64,000 nucleotides of DNA from Meconema thalassinum (GCA_946902985.2 OX336388.2:366531387-366595386); one strand, 5' to 3'; shown: positions 23,218 through 34,310, counted from the first letter of the stretch. Numbers and translations are program-made. Notes: generated by a model not told the origin, from the sequence alone.

Positions 23218-24683
23218 CACACATCAAAAAAAGTTTTGCATCACCTCGGTTCCAAGAGTTCCGGAACCGTTAAATACAAAGGGAATAGAGATCAACACAA
23301 ACAACATTTCAGCTCGTTTTATTGCTCATGAGACCCACACATTGCATGTTGTACCATCATACAGCTAGACTTTCAGCATTTGTGGTCCAGATTGCAGTAC
23401 ACACCACTACCTCTAATACCCAGTAGCACGTCCTCTTGCATTGATGCATGCCTGTATTCGCCGTGGCATACTATCCACAAGTTCATCAAGACACTGTTGG
23501 TCCAAATTGTCCCACTCCTCAACGACAATTCGGCGTAAATCTCTCAGAGTGGTTGGTGGGTCAAGACGTCCATAAACAGCCCTTTTCAACATATCCCAGG
23601 CATGTTCGATAGGGTTCATGTCTGGCGAACATGCTGGCCACTGTAGTCGAGCGATGTCGTTATCTTGAAGGAACGCATTCACAAGATGTGCACGATGAGG
23701 TCGAGAATTGTCGTCCATGAAGACAAATGCCTCTCCAATATTCTGCCGATATGGTTGCACTATGGGTCGGAGGATGTCATTCAGGTATCGTAAAGCCGTT
23801 TCGGAGCCTTCCATGACCACCAGTGGCGTACGTCGGCCCCACATAATGCCACCCCAAAACATCAGGGAACCACCACCTTGCTGCACTCGCTGGACAGTGT
23901 GTCTAAGACGTTCAGCCTGACCAGGGTGCCTCCAAACACGTCTCCGACGATTGTCTGGTTGAAGGCATATGCGACACTCATCGGTGAAGAGAACGTGATG
24001 CCAATTCCGTGGGGTCCATTCAGCATGTTGTTGGGCCCATCTGTACCGCGCTGCATGGTGTCGGGGTTGCAAAGCTGGACCTCGCCATGGACGTCGGGAG
24101 TGAAGTTGCGCATCATGCAGCCTATTGCGCACAGTTTGAGTTGAAACACGACGTCCTGTGGCTGAACGAAACGCATTATTCAACATGGTGGCATTGCTGT
24201 CAGGGTTCCTCCGAGCGGCAATCCGTAAGTAGCAGTAAGTCCACTACAGTAGTAGCCCTTGGGCGGCCTGAGCGAGGCCTGTCATCGACAGTTCCTGTAT
24301 CTCTGTACCTCCTCCATGTCCGAACAACATCGCTTTGGTTCACTCTGAGACGCCTGGAAACTTCCCTTGTTGAGAGCCCTTCTTGACACAAAGTAACAAT
24401 GCAGACGCGATCGAACTGCGGTATTGACCTTCTAGGCATGGTAGAACTACAGACAACATGAGCAGCGTACCTTCGTCCTGGTGGAATGACTGGAACTGAT
24501 CGGCTGTCGTACCCCCTCCGTCTAATAGGCCCTGCTCATGCATGGTTGTTTACATCTTTGAGCAGTTTTAGTGACATCTATGAACAGTCAAAGGGACTGT
24601 ATCTTGGATACAATATACACAGTCAACGTCTATATGCCGGAGATTTGGGAACCGAGGTGATGCAAAACTTTTTTTGATGTGTG
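23218..24683 (-). mobile_element. Tc1-like transposon (DD34E), 1,466 bp
   Basis: Inserted at a TA in the piggyBac gene (TA at 23216-23217 and 24684-24685). The inverted ends share CACACATCAAAAAAAGTTTT followed by GCATCACCTCGGTTCC without mismatch, about 36 bp. The transposase on the minus strand is broken by a frameshift, so the copy is dead, but its identical ends suggest that insertion was fairly recent. Confidence 0.94.
23413..24439 (-). pseudogene. Tc1-type DD34E transposase with one frameshift
   Basis: The N-terminal frame (24439-24200) holds the paired-like helix-turn-helix region with GLSTREVSRRL, and the linker GRPRATT. The C-terminal frame (ending at 23413) opens in the second DNA-binding subdomain (RRVSTQTVRNRL) and contains the catalytic residues: Asp in VLFTDECRI, Asp in VFMDDNSRPH, and Glu in SPDMNPIEHAW, with 34 residues between the last two. 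The frames do not meet: a small indel at about 24190-24240 separates them, the sequence there otherwise being family-like. Apart from this frameshift the gene seems complete, at normal length (about 340 residues). It lies opposite in orientation to the interrupted piggyBac gene. Confidence 0.92.
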
Positions 24684-25664
24684 TAGATTATATTTTGCAT
24701 ATGTTAAGGGTGGGGGGGGGGGGACACACAATTCAATGACATTGCCAAATACACAAATATCAATGCAGCATTCAAGCAGGCACTTTATGGTAATATAGAT
24801 ACCGAATGGGAAGACGCTTGCTTACAGGAAATTAAAGCTTACATCAGAGTACTTATATACATGGGAATATTTCAAGTCTTTGAGTGTCCTGTGATAAAAT
24901 ACTGTATGACTTTTAGGAGAAACAAGCTTCTCACAAAATATTTTCATATTGTGGACGTCAGACAGCCAAAGGTCAGAGATGATCCCTCGTATGTCATGCT
25001 TCAAAAGGAACTCCCACTCATGCAAATACTGGACAGCTTCCAGAAAAAATACAACCCATTCAGAGAATTGGCTATTTATGAAGCAATGATCCGATTCAAA
25101 GGAGGCAATGTCATGAAACAGTACATAAAAGACAAAGCGGTGAAGTGGGGTTTCAAAGCGTGCATTCTTGCCACTCCAAAAGGCTATGTTCACAAACGTA
25201 ATATCTATTGTGGTAAAATGGAACCCCAATACAAGGACATGCTGTTGGGAAACCAGGTTGTCATGAATTTGTTTGATGATAGTGTAGGGTCAGACCATCT
25301 TGTTTACTTTGACAATTTCTTCTCATCCGCATGGCTCATTCAACGCCTATATGACAGTTGAGCAGGGCCGTGGAGAGAGAGTACGGGCCCTAGGGCTAGG
25401 ACTTACGGGCCTAGGGTGACCAACTCTAAATTTTCAAATGGAGGACAAGCTCTTAATAAAAGGAGGACTTTTCATAAAAATGTTCTAAAAAGGAGGACGA
25501 ATGGAATTTTTATATTTACATGCAAAATTTAATATTACATACCTTATAACTGTTATGTTGATGAAGATGCGGAAGTTGCAGCTATTTTATGCTAATGCTT
25601 ATCGACTGCACCCACTTTCGACAGCAAAGATGAATTATTTTCTTGTAATAAATAATTGTGAAAC

Positions 25665-27335
25665 TATCCACATGACATGTTTTTAAAGTTGTACTTCACT
25701 ATTATAATACCCTTAACCGACTCGGTCAGCAAACGGTTTCTTTCTTCTGACCACTATATATTAATCAGGGAAAATACTCTTTCAACGGTTGCATTGCAAC
25801 CTGGAATAGCGAAATAAACTTACAAATTTCAAGCAGCTCACTAAATGTTTCAATGTCAGGGCTATATTTGAAAAACTCACACCACTGCTTATCTAATGTT
25901 GTATGTTTATCAATTTCGGAACTCCTAGTGTAATTGGTCAAAAAGTTTAGAATCGTCTATCTCCACACCTTTAGATTGCAAATACTCGAGACAAGGAAGA
26001 ACATCTTCAAACTTAATGTCTTTCATATTATGAAGCTTCATCCATTGAAAACATTTAAATTCTTCCATCATAGGGTTACACTACTTTATCAGGTATTGAA
26101 TGCACGTTTCATAAAAGAAAGAAAAAAAAAGTTCTACAAATGCAATGCATTCTCTTTCGAAGCAAATTTCAGTGAGGGATTTCAGAGACTTTTTGACTTT
26201 GAGGTATGAATTTATTTTCCATCCTATCATTCAGTGTGGCCAGAACTGAACTTAATATATCACAAACTTCTGCTATAGAGAGCGTTTCTTTTTCAATGTA
26301 TGAAATTTTGTTGTGAAAAATGTGCATAGTGGAATGAACAAACCACAAGTAAAGCTCAGAAAACTCGTTTTCAAAAAAAGGACCTAATTATAGCAGGAAC
26401 AGGATTTGAAGGCTGAGAAAGAAAGCACGACTTTAGAGCTGCAAACAGTTTTAGCATTCTAGCTACTGCAGGAAACAAACTTAACCACCTTGTTTTGCTG
26501 TGACACAAAAGCTGTTCATGATTTATTTCAACAAACTCGCAGAATTCTTTGAGTTGTTCAGTGCGAATTATATAGATATGGAAATAATTGAAGACCATCA
26601 ACTGGCAGTACATCAGCACCTTGTTGCAAACAATTATGCAGTACATGTGCTGGGCATCCAACCCCGATTATATGTTCATTTAATTTACTTTTAAGTGCTG
26701 AAATTACGTTTTTGCCTCTCTCTACGATTAACCCCTCCAAAATGTACATTTTCATTGTCTCCACTAAAAACAACGCATTTAGCAGAAATAGTATGCTTCT
26801 TAAAAGTCTCGGAAACATAATTGGATATTGTCCCTGAAGTTTCATTAGGACATGTTTGTAGTTCTAAGACTTTAGTTTGAATACCATTTTCTTTATAGTC
26901 GAAATATTGTATAACAATAGGAAGAAGTTTCAAAGCCCCATGGTTGCTAGCATCAGTACCCACTCCGAACAAAGGAATACTAATTTTCATTGTTTTAGTG
27001 TTAATGTCAATGGAATGAGGGGCGATTACGTTATTTATGATAGCTTCAGTTTTGGTTCTAGCGCATAATATTTTATTAACAATCTCAGAATCTGCAAACA
27101 GCACTTTATCCAACTTTGATGTGCAGTCCACAGACCTATACGACTGATGGTGAGAAACAGTGTGATATGCCAATGTTGCCTCTGTTGCCCGAACTTTCCT
27201 GTCTAGTGGGGAATGTTTAATCGGGAAAAATGAATCAATATTACTGCTAGAAGAACTGCTTCTAATTGTTTTTCTATGCTTTTCACTAGCAATATGTCTC
27301 TCGAGATCACCTGCACCTTTATTTCTAACAGTTAC
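25665..27335 (-). pseudogene. hAT transposase remnant, BED-finger type
   Basis: In 5' to 3' order on the minus strand: part of a BED-like zinc finger (CDC then LERHIASEKHRK) at about 27335-27280; an open central stretch 27173-26691 with SIPLFGVGTDASNHG and CVVFSGDNENVHFGG; 26690-26371 with VGCPAHVLHNCLQQ and CHSKTRWLSLFP; and a C-terminal dimerisation segment near 25850-25680 with GCNATVERVFSL and NRLLTESVKGIIIV. These match the hAT RNase-H core, its large insertion, and the hATC domain. Several frame changes and stops separate the pieces, and the zinc finger is interrupted by the MITE at 27352. The order of domains is complete, so the ancestor was autonomous. Confidence 0.85.
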
Positions 27336-27351
27336 TTAACAGTCACAAATA

Positions 27352-27577
27352 CAGGGTCTTTCTTTCAGGTTGCTCCGAGTATCAAGAGAACATGCACGGA
27401 AGGCGATAGCCCGGTGACTCATTTGCCGAGAGATATATTCCCGTCATGACGGCTAAGATGATCTAATACAGTACAGTAGCGATAACCATTGCATTATACG
27501 ACTAGGGACGGAGTGTCATTGCGCCAGCAGTGCCGTGCTCTGAGTGGTGCTGCGCAGCGACCTAAAAAAAGACCCTG
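27352..27577. mobile_element. 226-bp TA-flanked MITE inside hAT
   Basis: Flanked by TA (27350-27351 and 27578-27579). The ends are inverted variants of CAGGGTCTTTCTTTCAGGT. There is no coding capacity. It is the deepest layer of the nest and interrupts the zinc-finger coding part of the inner hAT. The superfamily is likely Tc1/mariner by its TA target. Confidence 0.82.
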
Positions 27578-29434
27578 TATAACATTTCGCCTCACTTTCG
27601 TTATGTCCCTCTCAAAAACACGGGTACTTCTGTTTCAATTTTTCCGAGAACTTACATTTCCTCTTTTGTTCCTCGCCACTTTTGAGCGATGACAGACTGA
27701 TATTATTCAAACAAACACTCCACTCACTCAGAAGGTACGAATCCAACTAGCACAAAAACGAAACTACGTTATACCGCAGCCAGCATTACTTGACTGGTGA
27801 ATCCCCGCCGAAAATTCCCCGGTCCCGACCGAGCACGTTCATATCACGTCGGGCGGTGTCACCACTTTGGTGACAGGCCCTTCAGACAGCTCTAACTTAA
27901 GATATGATTTATTATTAAGTGAGTAAATGACGTAGTCTGATAGGGGTGTCCAGAATATAGACTGAGATAGAGGAAGTGCAACAAAAATAGCTTTGCAACA
28001 GAGAAAACAATAGGAAACTGAATGATTAAGAATACAATATGCAAAAAGCCGGACATTTAATAGCAAATAATAAATGCCTGCCGGACAGAGGACAAGCATG
28101 AAAAAAGGAGGACATGTCCGGCATTTGGTCACCCTATACGGGCCCCTCCATATTGTTTCGTCCCCGTGACGTGTAAATATAAAGTTTGCTGTTTTATTTT
28201 TAAAGCCTACTAAAAAACGTTGATATTTTTAATTTACTTTCTTCTTGGAACGTACTAATTTTGTTCATTGTAAATTTGCAAAGTCGTTTCTGTTGTATTT
28301 GACCGAAAATTTTACTCTCTCTCATCACAAGAACAAGTTCAACGCGTTTCACAATCTTATGTAGGCCTTCTAAACTTGGCAAAGGTTCATAAATGAAGAT
28401 TAGCGGCTATTAGTTGAAATGTTTAGAAACTTTCCTCCCTATAAACAGTGGCAACTTTACTATTTCTCTGGCCGCGAAGATATGAAGATAATGGTTATTT
28501 ACATGTTTTCATTATAGTATTTTGTAGCATATTCAATTGATTCAGATACATTGAATATAATAAAATGTCAAATTTGTTGGTAAATACGTAAAATTGGGTA
28601 AATATGTTTACTCTGGGGGTTTCTACTTTCGCGGGCCCCTTGGCAAGACCGGGCCCCAGGGCTGCAGCCCCGTTTGCCCCTCCCTCTCGTCGGGCCTGCA
28701 GTTGAGTATATGCATGCTCAACTACAAGACCCGATCGTAAAGACTGGCCAGCTGAACTAAAAGATCCTAAATCTCTGAATCTAAAAAGGGGAGAAAGTAA
28801 AATATTTCAAGTAAGTGATGTGACAGCTTTGGTTTGGCATGATAACAGGGACATATGTGCTGCTTCCTCAAACTATGATCAAAATGTCACAGTTGAAGTA
28901 GAAATAAAAACTGGAAAAGGAAATGAACAAATTACTGTGCCATGCCCTTTGACAATTGACAGGTACACAAAGTACATGGGGGAGGGGCGGATGTGGATGG
29001 GTCAGATCAAAAAAGGTATTACTATACTTTGGGAAGGAAAACAGTGAAATGGTGGAGATACATATTTGGACTTTCTATGAACACTGCAATAGTGAATAGT
29101 TTCATATTTTACAATGACACTAATCAACCAGCTTCTTCCAGACATGGTCACACACAACTAAGCTTTAGACTTGCACTCTAGAGACGGTTGATAAATAATT
29201 TTTCATGAAGGAAGTGTCTTGGTCGCAAACGATCATTACCGTTGTCAACGATTTTTCCACAAAAAAAACAACAACACAAAATTACGGATAACTGGAAGAA
29301 AGAAAGTGTGTGCATATTGTGCATCTGTTGGAAGAAAAGCAGCATCAGGAAGAGGGATTCAAACAACATGGGAATGTGACAAATGCAGCCTACCTCTGAG
29401 TCGAGTAGGATGCTTCCTCCAGTATCACCAATAG

Positions 29435-29838
29435 AGGGGGGGGGGCTGGAGGTTTGAACCAACAACATTAGGACTCCATGAAGGGATATATGAATGTGAT
29501 GGTATACTCTCTAATATTATTGAAAATTTTAATACATTATGGTCAGTCGTTTTCATTATATTAAAATTTCTGAAACAATGTACTTAGGTTCATTTCTTTC
29601 TAAATAATAGGGTAAAACCTGGGGATAGGCAGCTTGAAAATTTGGGCGGGAAAAGGTTAAGATCCTGGAAGAAGCAACCCACCACTCTCGGGACAGGGAA
29701 CTCGGAAGGATAGTCGCCAACATTTAAATTCCTCTCTCACTTTGCACGTGTTTTGTTCAATGAATCCATTAAAAGGTATGGGTGATAAGTTGCAGTCTTA
29801 TTTTGTACTTTTATGAAAACCACCCTCTCCCTCAGGTC
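29435..29838. other. Spacer after piggyBac gene
   Basis: Probably includes the 3' untranslated part of the piggyBac element; GGTTAA at about 29657 is a possible TTAA edge, but no inverted partner was found upstream. Confidence 0.35.
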
Positions 29839-29843
29839 CTTAA

Positions 29844-30058
29844 ACGTGGCTCAGTGGTAATGTTCTCGCCAGCTGTGCACAAGGTTGCAGGTTCGAATCC
29901 TGGCGCGGCCAATTTGCATTTGAGGGTGTGCAAATTTGAGGGAGTCGAGTTAGTAGATTTACTGGCGGATTAAAGATCCCCTTCGAGCAATATCACGGCA
30001 CCCTGGCGTCTCTAAAAGCCACGGTAGTTAAAAGGAACGTAAAAGCAGGAACATTATA
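29844..30058 (+). mobile_element. SINE family B, full copy
   Basis: Box A-like TGGCTCAGTGG and box B GCAGGTTCGAATCCTGG are intact. The body has AAAGATCCCCTTCGAG and GGCGTCTCTAAAAGCC. It is the best-preserved SINE B here. Confidence 0.85.
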
Positions 30059-30084
30059 ATTAGCTCTTAACAATTGCAATCTAT

Positions 30085-30900
30085 TGTAGTTTTGCTATAG
30101 CTTGTAGATCACTTTCCTGTTAGTCTTCTTAAGTATTCAATCCATGGATCGGTCTGTGGGAGTTCTCCAGTCGGCTCAATTTATAGCTTTCCTCTTCATC
30201 TCTTCATAGATTCTGCATCCTACATCAGACATGATTTGCTGTACATATTGTAGGTGTGGTCTTCCTCGACATATTTTCCCTTCAACCATTCCCTCCAATA
30301 CCGTTTTCAGCAGGCTATCGTGTCTCAAAATATGTCCTATCAGTCTAGCCCTCCACCTTTTTATTCTTTTCCAAAAGGTATAATATTCCTCGACCTTTGT
30401 AAATACTTCAGCATTCGTTACTTTTTCCGTTCAGCTAATTTTTAGCATTTTTCTATAACACCATTGATCAAAATAATTTAACCTCCTTTTTTCTTATTTT
30501 CCAATTGTCCTCGTTTCGCAACCATAAAGGGCAATGCTACAACCATAAGCTTTTAATAATATTTTTCTGGTTTTAAGATTAATGGAATTTGTAGTGAATA
30601 AGCGTTTCTTTTTGTGAAACGCTAATTTGGATTGTAAATTTCTACATTTGATTTCTTTCTTGCTTCTTCCATCTTTGGTAATTTTGCTTCCGAGATATTT
30701 AAATTCTTGAACATGCTGTTGTGCTTTGTTGATCACCACTATTTTCATACTTGAGTCTGCTTTTTAATCGCAGACCGTAACTTTCGTATTTGACTGACTT
30801 ATTTTCATGTTGTATTCATTACCCATGATTTCCTCCATTTTTACTATTATTTGTCTGTTAGTACAGACGCCTAATTGCAACATGTTATTAGTCATGACTC
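30085..30900 (-). pseudogene. LINE reverse transcriptase C-terminus, reverse strand
   Basis: The complement encodes the late part of a non-LTR polymerase protein: FKYLGSKITKDGRSKKEIKC and RKILLKAYGCSIALYGCETR (30748-30494), then in shifted frames RLIGHILRHDSLL, GKICRGRPHLQY and MKRKAINRADWR toward 30100. Upstream of the open part a stop separates it from MEEIMGNEYNMKISQSNTK. The reverse transcriptase active site itself is not preserved here, and the 5' part is missing. The tail motifs match RTE-like or related LINEs. Confidence 0.82.
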
Positions 30901-31536
30901 AGATGGAAATTACAACACATTGCCGATGACGCCAATGTCCCTAGAATCTAAACTGAAGCAACATGAACATGTAAGTCACGATTTAACAAGTATACCTAAT
31001 ATTACTGTACACGTGTTTCTACTGTGTACCATTGTCGTACTTGAGTAAATCACGGTGAACCTCAAGTGGAATGTCTAACTGCTATACTGGAAAAAAAGGT
31101 TTAAGAGTAAAGTAAGAAAATCTCCGCCCATTTTAAAAGAGCGGGCAAGTTGGAGAGAAGCCAGCGGCAATAACCGGGGATGAGGCGTTAAAGATAGGGG
31201 GCACAATATAGTGAACGACCAGTCCCTTCCCGATTACATTTGCTGCAGGCTTACCGAAAAAATTAATCTGCAATTCCAAGTAGAAGGAGGGCTTTGTAAC
31301 TGAATTACCAGATAACTGCACAGGGGCAGAACTGTGCAAGCAGTGCACGTAGCACAGTCCTTATAATATCATTCGTTCGTGAGACTTTCTGGGGGTGAAA
31401 TATACACTCCCTGTGACTTGAAGTAGATGTAAAATATCATCAACAGGGGAATATAAATAGACTACAACTGATTTCAGATTCATTTCAAATGAGAGGCGTA
31501 CCATATTATTTTACATTTTATTTTTTTCTAGCCAGA
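30901..31536. other. Gene-free stretch
   Basis: A 71-codon minus-strand frame (31133-31348) has no recognised domain. Nothing else is seen. Confidence 0.5.
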
Positions 31537-31581
31537 TGAAGTACATTACACATCAGTTGTTACGTCCACCTTCTCAATATA
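31537..31581 (+). repeat. Left inverted arm, outer part
   Basis: GAAGTACATTACACATCAGT to CCACCTTCTCAA is the exact inverse of 33512-33553. The arm resumes at 32953 after the young mariner. Confidence 0.85.
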
Positions 31582-31791
31582 TAAGGTGGGTTCAAAAAGT
31601 AACGAGCCGAAGGCTGGAATGCGCAAACCGGTGACGACATTGGCTAATCGTGGCGTGTGTAACGAGGTGTGGTTCCAACCAGAGCGTGGAAGGTCACAGC
31701 CCGTCGCTAGAGGGCACGCGTGCACGTCACGTGACGATACAAAGCGAGCAGCAGTGTGCATCAATCGTCCAACGCTGCCAGTCGCATTGAC

Positions 31792-32890
31792 ATGGAGCGT
31801 CAAACGAAGAGCAAAGAGGTGTTGTTTGGTTTCTGACAGCGGAAGGAGTAGGGGGAACGGACATTCATCGCCGAATGTTACAAGTGTACGGCGAACACTG
31901 CATGTCCCTTGCAAGGGTCAAGGCGTGGTACAAGCGCTTCAGGGAAGGATGGGTGTCGTTAGCCGATTATGCCCGGTCTGGGGTAAACCCCCCACCTGCA
32001 TTACCGATGAAAACGTCCAGCTGGTTGATGCACTCATTACTCAGGACCGCCGAGTGACAGTGAACGCCATAGCCACCGTGGTCGGATTGAGCGTCGGAAG
32101 TGTGCACACCATCATGAAGGAACGACTGCACTTGCGCAAAGTGTGTGCCCAATGGGTGCCTCACAGTCTTCAACCACACTGGGAAGCATGTCGAATGGCC
32201 CACTGTCTTGGTCATTTGCAGCGCTATGCGAGGGAAGGGAATGTGTTCCTGGCACGACTGGTGGCTGGAGATGAGTCATGGTGTCATCACTTCGAACCAG
32301 AATCCAAACGACAAAGCCTCCAGTGGAAGCATCCAGGGACACCACCACCCAAAAAAAGCAAGGCTATCCACACGAGTCTTGGAAAGGTAATGCTGACGTT
32401 CTTCTTTGACCAAGATGGCCCCCTTCTGATACTCTTCATGCCGCAAGGGACAACAGTGAATGCCCAGCGTACTCGCAAACCTTGACCACCCTTTGCCAAG
32501 CGATCAAAACAAACCGACCAGGCAATCTCAGGGGCAGATGACCTCGTAGTTCCGCCCCTTAAAACAACAATAACTAACTAATATCACCCGTGGGGTCATT
32601 CTGCTCCACGACAATGCACGACCTCATACCGCCAACACAGTCTCGGCACTCCTGAAGAAATTCAAATGGGAGGTTCTCGGCCACCCTTCACACAGTCCAG
32701 ACCTCTCTCCCTGTGATTGCGTCATGTTTGGTCCCCTGAAAATGGCTCTGCATGGCCAACCTCGGACGCCGACGTCCAGCTGTATGTGCGGAACTGGTTC
32801 ACATCGCAGCCCAGGGAATTTTATGAGACAGTCATTCACCGCCTCGTGTCACAGTGGGACAAGTGCCTCAACAGACAGGGCCAATACTTC
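31792..32890 (+). pseudogene. mariner DD34D transposase pseudogene
   Basis: The ATG at 31792 opens MERQTKSKEVLFGF and then meets TGA. The helix-turn-helix region continues in another frame as MLQVYGEHCMSLARVKAWYK, then VGLSVGSVHTIMKE and KVCAQWVPHSLQPHW. All three catalytic Asp codons survive: VAGDESWCHHFEP, ILLHDNARPHTAN and SPDLSPCDCVMFG, with 34 residues between the last two. Disruptions: the early stop, at least two frameshifts, an inserted retroposon tail just before the second Asp, and C-terminal frame changes ending near DRANTSNIQ. The length is otherwise normal for mariner (about 345 residues). Confidence 0.92.
32531..32580 (+). mobile_element. Tail-only retroposon insertion in mariner
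   Basis: The roughly 50-bp insert reads GGGGCAGATGACCTCGTAGT, then GCCCCTTAAAACAACAA and a TAAC-type tail. It interrupts the mariner frame between NRPGNL and TRGVILLHDN. It corresponds to only the last segment of the dimeric retroposon family, an extreme 5' truncation; imperfect AATCTCA/AATATCA may be the target duplication. Confidence 0.72.
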
Positions 32891-32952
32891 TAACATACAG
32901 GTACTGGTTTCTGTAATTATGCCTCCGGCTCGTTATTTTTGAACGCACCTTA

Positions 32953-33556
32953 TACTTTCCTTGTAAATGTGTGCACTTTTGCCATCGATGACTCAGTCTC
33001 TCCAGACCTTCTTCAACCATATTTTCGGAGTGCTGCTTACCCATGCCTTGACAGCTGTATCCAGAGGTTTCTTCGTGTTCTCAAACAGGTGTAATCACGT
33101 GATGCCAAGTCGGGAGAGTATAGTGAGCCTGGCAGCACCGTGAATCCCATTTGATCAATGGCAGCGTTGGTCTCTCGGGGCGGGGATTGTCATGTTGCAG
33201 AAGCACACCTTAAGCCCATTTTCCTGGCAGCTCAGTTTGAATGGCACGACGTAAGCACTTAAGGGTTGCCACATATGCCGCACTGTTAATCGTGGTCCCC
33301 AATTCCAGCCCGTCAATGAGGATGATGCCCTTTGTGTCCCAGAGCATTGTCACCATTCGCTTGCCAACTTCGACATTTCTTTGCCGGTGCTTCCATTGCA
33401 TGGCCACCGTTTTGAGGATTTTGCAGAACTGGACACAGCTGTCAAGGCATGGGTACGCAGCACTCAGAAAGAATGGTGTCAGGTAGGTCTGGAGAGTTAC
33501 AAGGAGGCTATGTTGAGAAGGTGGACGTAACAACTGATGTGTAATGTACTTCATGT
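32953..33556 (-). pseudogene. Older mariner remnant with inverted 3' ends
   Basis: The minus strand from 33420 encodes VEVGKRMVTMLWDTKGIIL and TTINSAAYVATLKCLRRAIQ, then HDNPRP just after an internal stop, the mariner catalytic-core signature; the C-terminal region continues toward 32960. The right end (33440-33556), read on plus, is a second copy of the C-terminal region (TAVKAWVRSTQKEWCQVG), so both outer flanks are 3' ends facing away from each other. The left arm is split at 31581/32953 by the younger mariner. Stops and frameshifts are frequent. Confidence 0.75.
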
Positions 33557-33949
33557 AGGGTACAAAATAAATAATTGTAAAACAATATACAGTCAGACAA
33601 AGTTCTTGTTAAAACTCAGCAATTTTTCTAGTTTTATGCCGTGTTTTGTGTGGGGGTTCTCCTAGGAAATCCAAGCTGGCTCTTTAACGGGTCTTGGTGT
33701 TCGTGCCTGGAGCCCCAGTGGAGAAGCAAACTGTGCACTACCTCTCTTCTTATGAAACGTACCTGCGCTTCTTGACTGCGAGAGCTAAAATCTCAAGAAA
33801 CCTCTCACCTCCCTATGAAAGCTTCCAAAAATATGGTAAAACTCAGAAATGTTTCTACGATTATAGTGTGTCTTGTGTGGAGCCTGAACTAGGAACACCA
33901 AGATGGCTCATCAGCAGGCTCTTGGAGTCCTTGCCCGGACATATTCCAA

Positions 33950-34310
33950 AGCTGTTGTTGCTGTTGTTTCGGGCCTTGGGATTTCTTGGTCACCAGCACC
34001 GCATATTTGAATGTGTGTCTACACTGTGTGATAAACTGTGTTTCTATGGTCACCGTGCAATAATGTTTGTATCGAGATTGGGGTAGGTGTCCTGGAGCTT
34101 GAATTAATATATTATCCTGACATTTTTCTGCTGGGAGTGAGGAAATCCTTGAGGGAAATCGACACAGAATAACCGGTGTCGGCACCTTGATTCAAACCTC
34201 CATTCTTCGGACTTGCTATAGGTCCACATCGTGACCGCAGTGGGCGATTTAACGCGCACAACTACACAGGAAGATTGGAGTGACTGTTGGGAGAATTGAG
34301 TAACCCTGTT
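33950..34310 (-). mobile_element. SINE, reverse copy with tRNA-like head
   Basis: In reverse, the head shows GTTGTGCGCGTTAAATCGC and a box B-like GGTTTGAATCAAGG; the body matches 35895-36100 in the same orientation. It is related to family A in its 3' part. Confidence 0.6.

Larger units (their letters stand above)
25412..28136 (-). mobile_element. Inner hAT transposon, 2,725 bp
   Basis: Inserted into the outer MITE with an exact 8-bp duplication TACGGGCC (25404-25411 and 28137-28144). Termini are inverted copies of TAGGGTGACCAA, a common hAT end. It holds a decayed transposase on the minus strand and a later TA-flanked MITE. Confidence 0.93.
25363..28698. mobile_element. Outer hAT MITE inserted in piggyBac (holds inner hAT)
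   Basis: An exact 8-bp target duplication CAGTTGAG flanks it (25355-25362 and 28699-28706). Its termini, CAGGGCCGTGGAGAG and the inverse of CAGGCCCGACGAGAG, are imperfect inverted repeats. Without the inner hAT it would be only about 600 bp and has no transposase, so it is non-autonomous. Confidence 0.9.
22927..29430 (+). pseudogene. piggyBac-like transposase split by nested insertions
   Basis: Transposase of a cut-and-paste element of the piggyBac type (TTAA target). Exon-like pieces in order: 22927-23217, an acidic N-terminus starting MAGLSNSDIEYELNIS; 24686-25361, the RNase-H-like core with FECPVIKYCM, YFHIVDVRQPK, LAIYEAMIRFKGG and VYFDNFFSS; 28706-29180, with VYACSTTRPDRK, ALVWHDNRDI, YTKYMG and KTVKWWRYIFGLSMN; and 29275-29430, a cysteine-rich zinc-binding tail with CAYC, CDKC and CFLQYH. 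The gaps are a Tc1 element and a nested hAT pair. Besides the insertions, the first catalytic Asp (normally DEAM) is Tyr at 25077-25079, there is a stop in the 25355 target site, and frameshifts occur near 24715 (in a G-run) and 28990. The second Asp is intact. The TTAA termini could not be located. Confidence 0.9.
31584..32950 (+). mobile_element. mariner (DD34D) element, broken
   Basis: Flanked by TA (31582-31583 and 32951-32952). The inverted ends are variants of AGGTGGGTTCAAAAAGTAAC and GAGCC. The 1,367 bp include a roughly 50-bp retroposon tail inserted near 32531. It sits within the left arm of an older inverted mariner pair. The same family begins again at 63910. Confidence 0.92.

Noticed and set aside
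29650..29662. GGTTAA as the right TTAA terminus of the piggyBac element
   Set aside because: No inverted partner sequence was found upstream of 22927, so the termini remain undetermined.
31586..32485. A 299-codon frame through the mariner as an intact gene
   Set aside because: Its N-terminal 95 codons are out of the mariner frame, and it ends before the second and third catalytic Asp; the mariner is a pseudogene.
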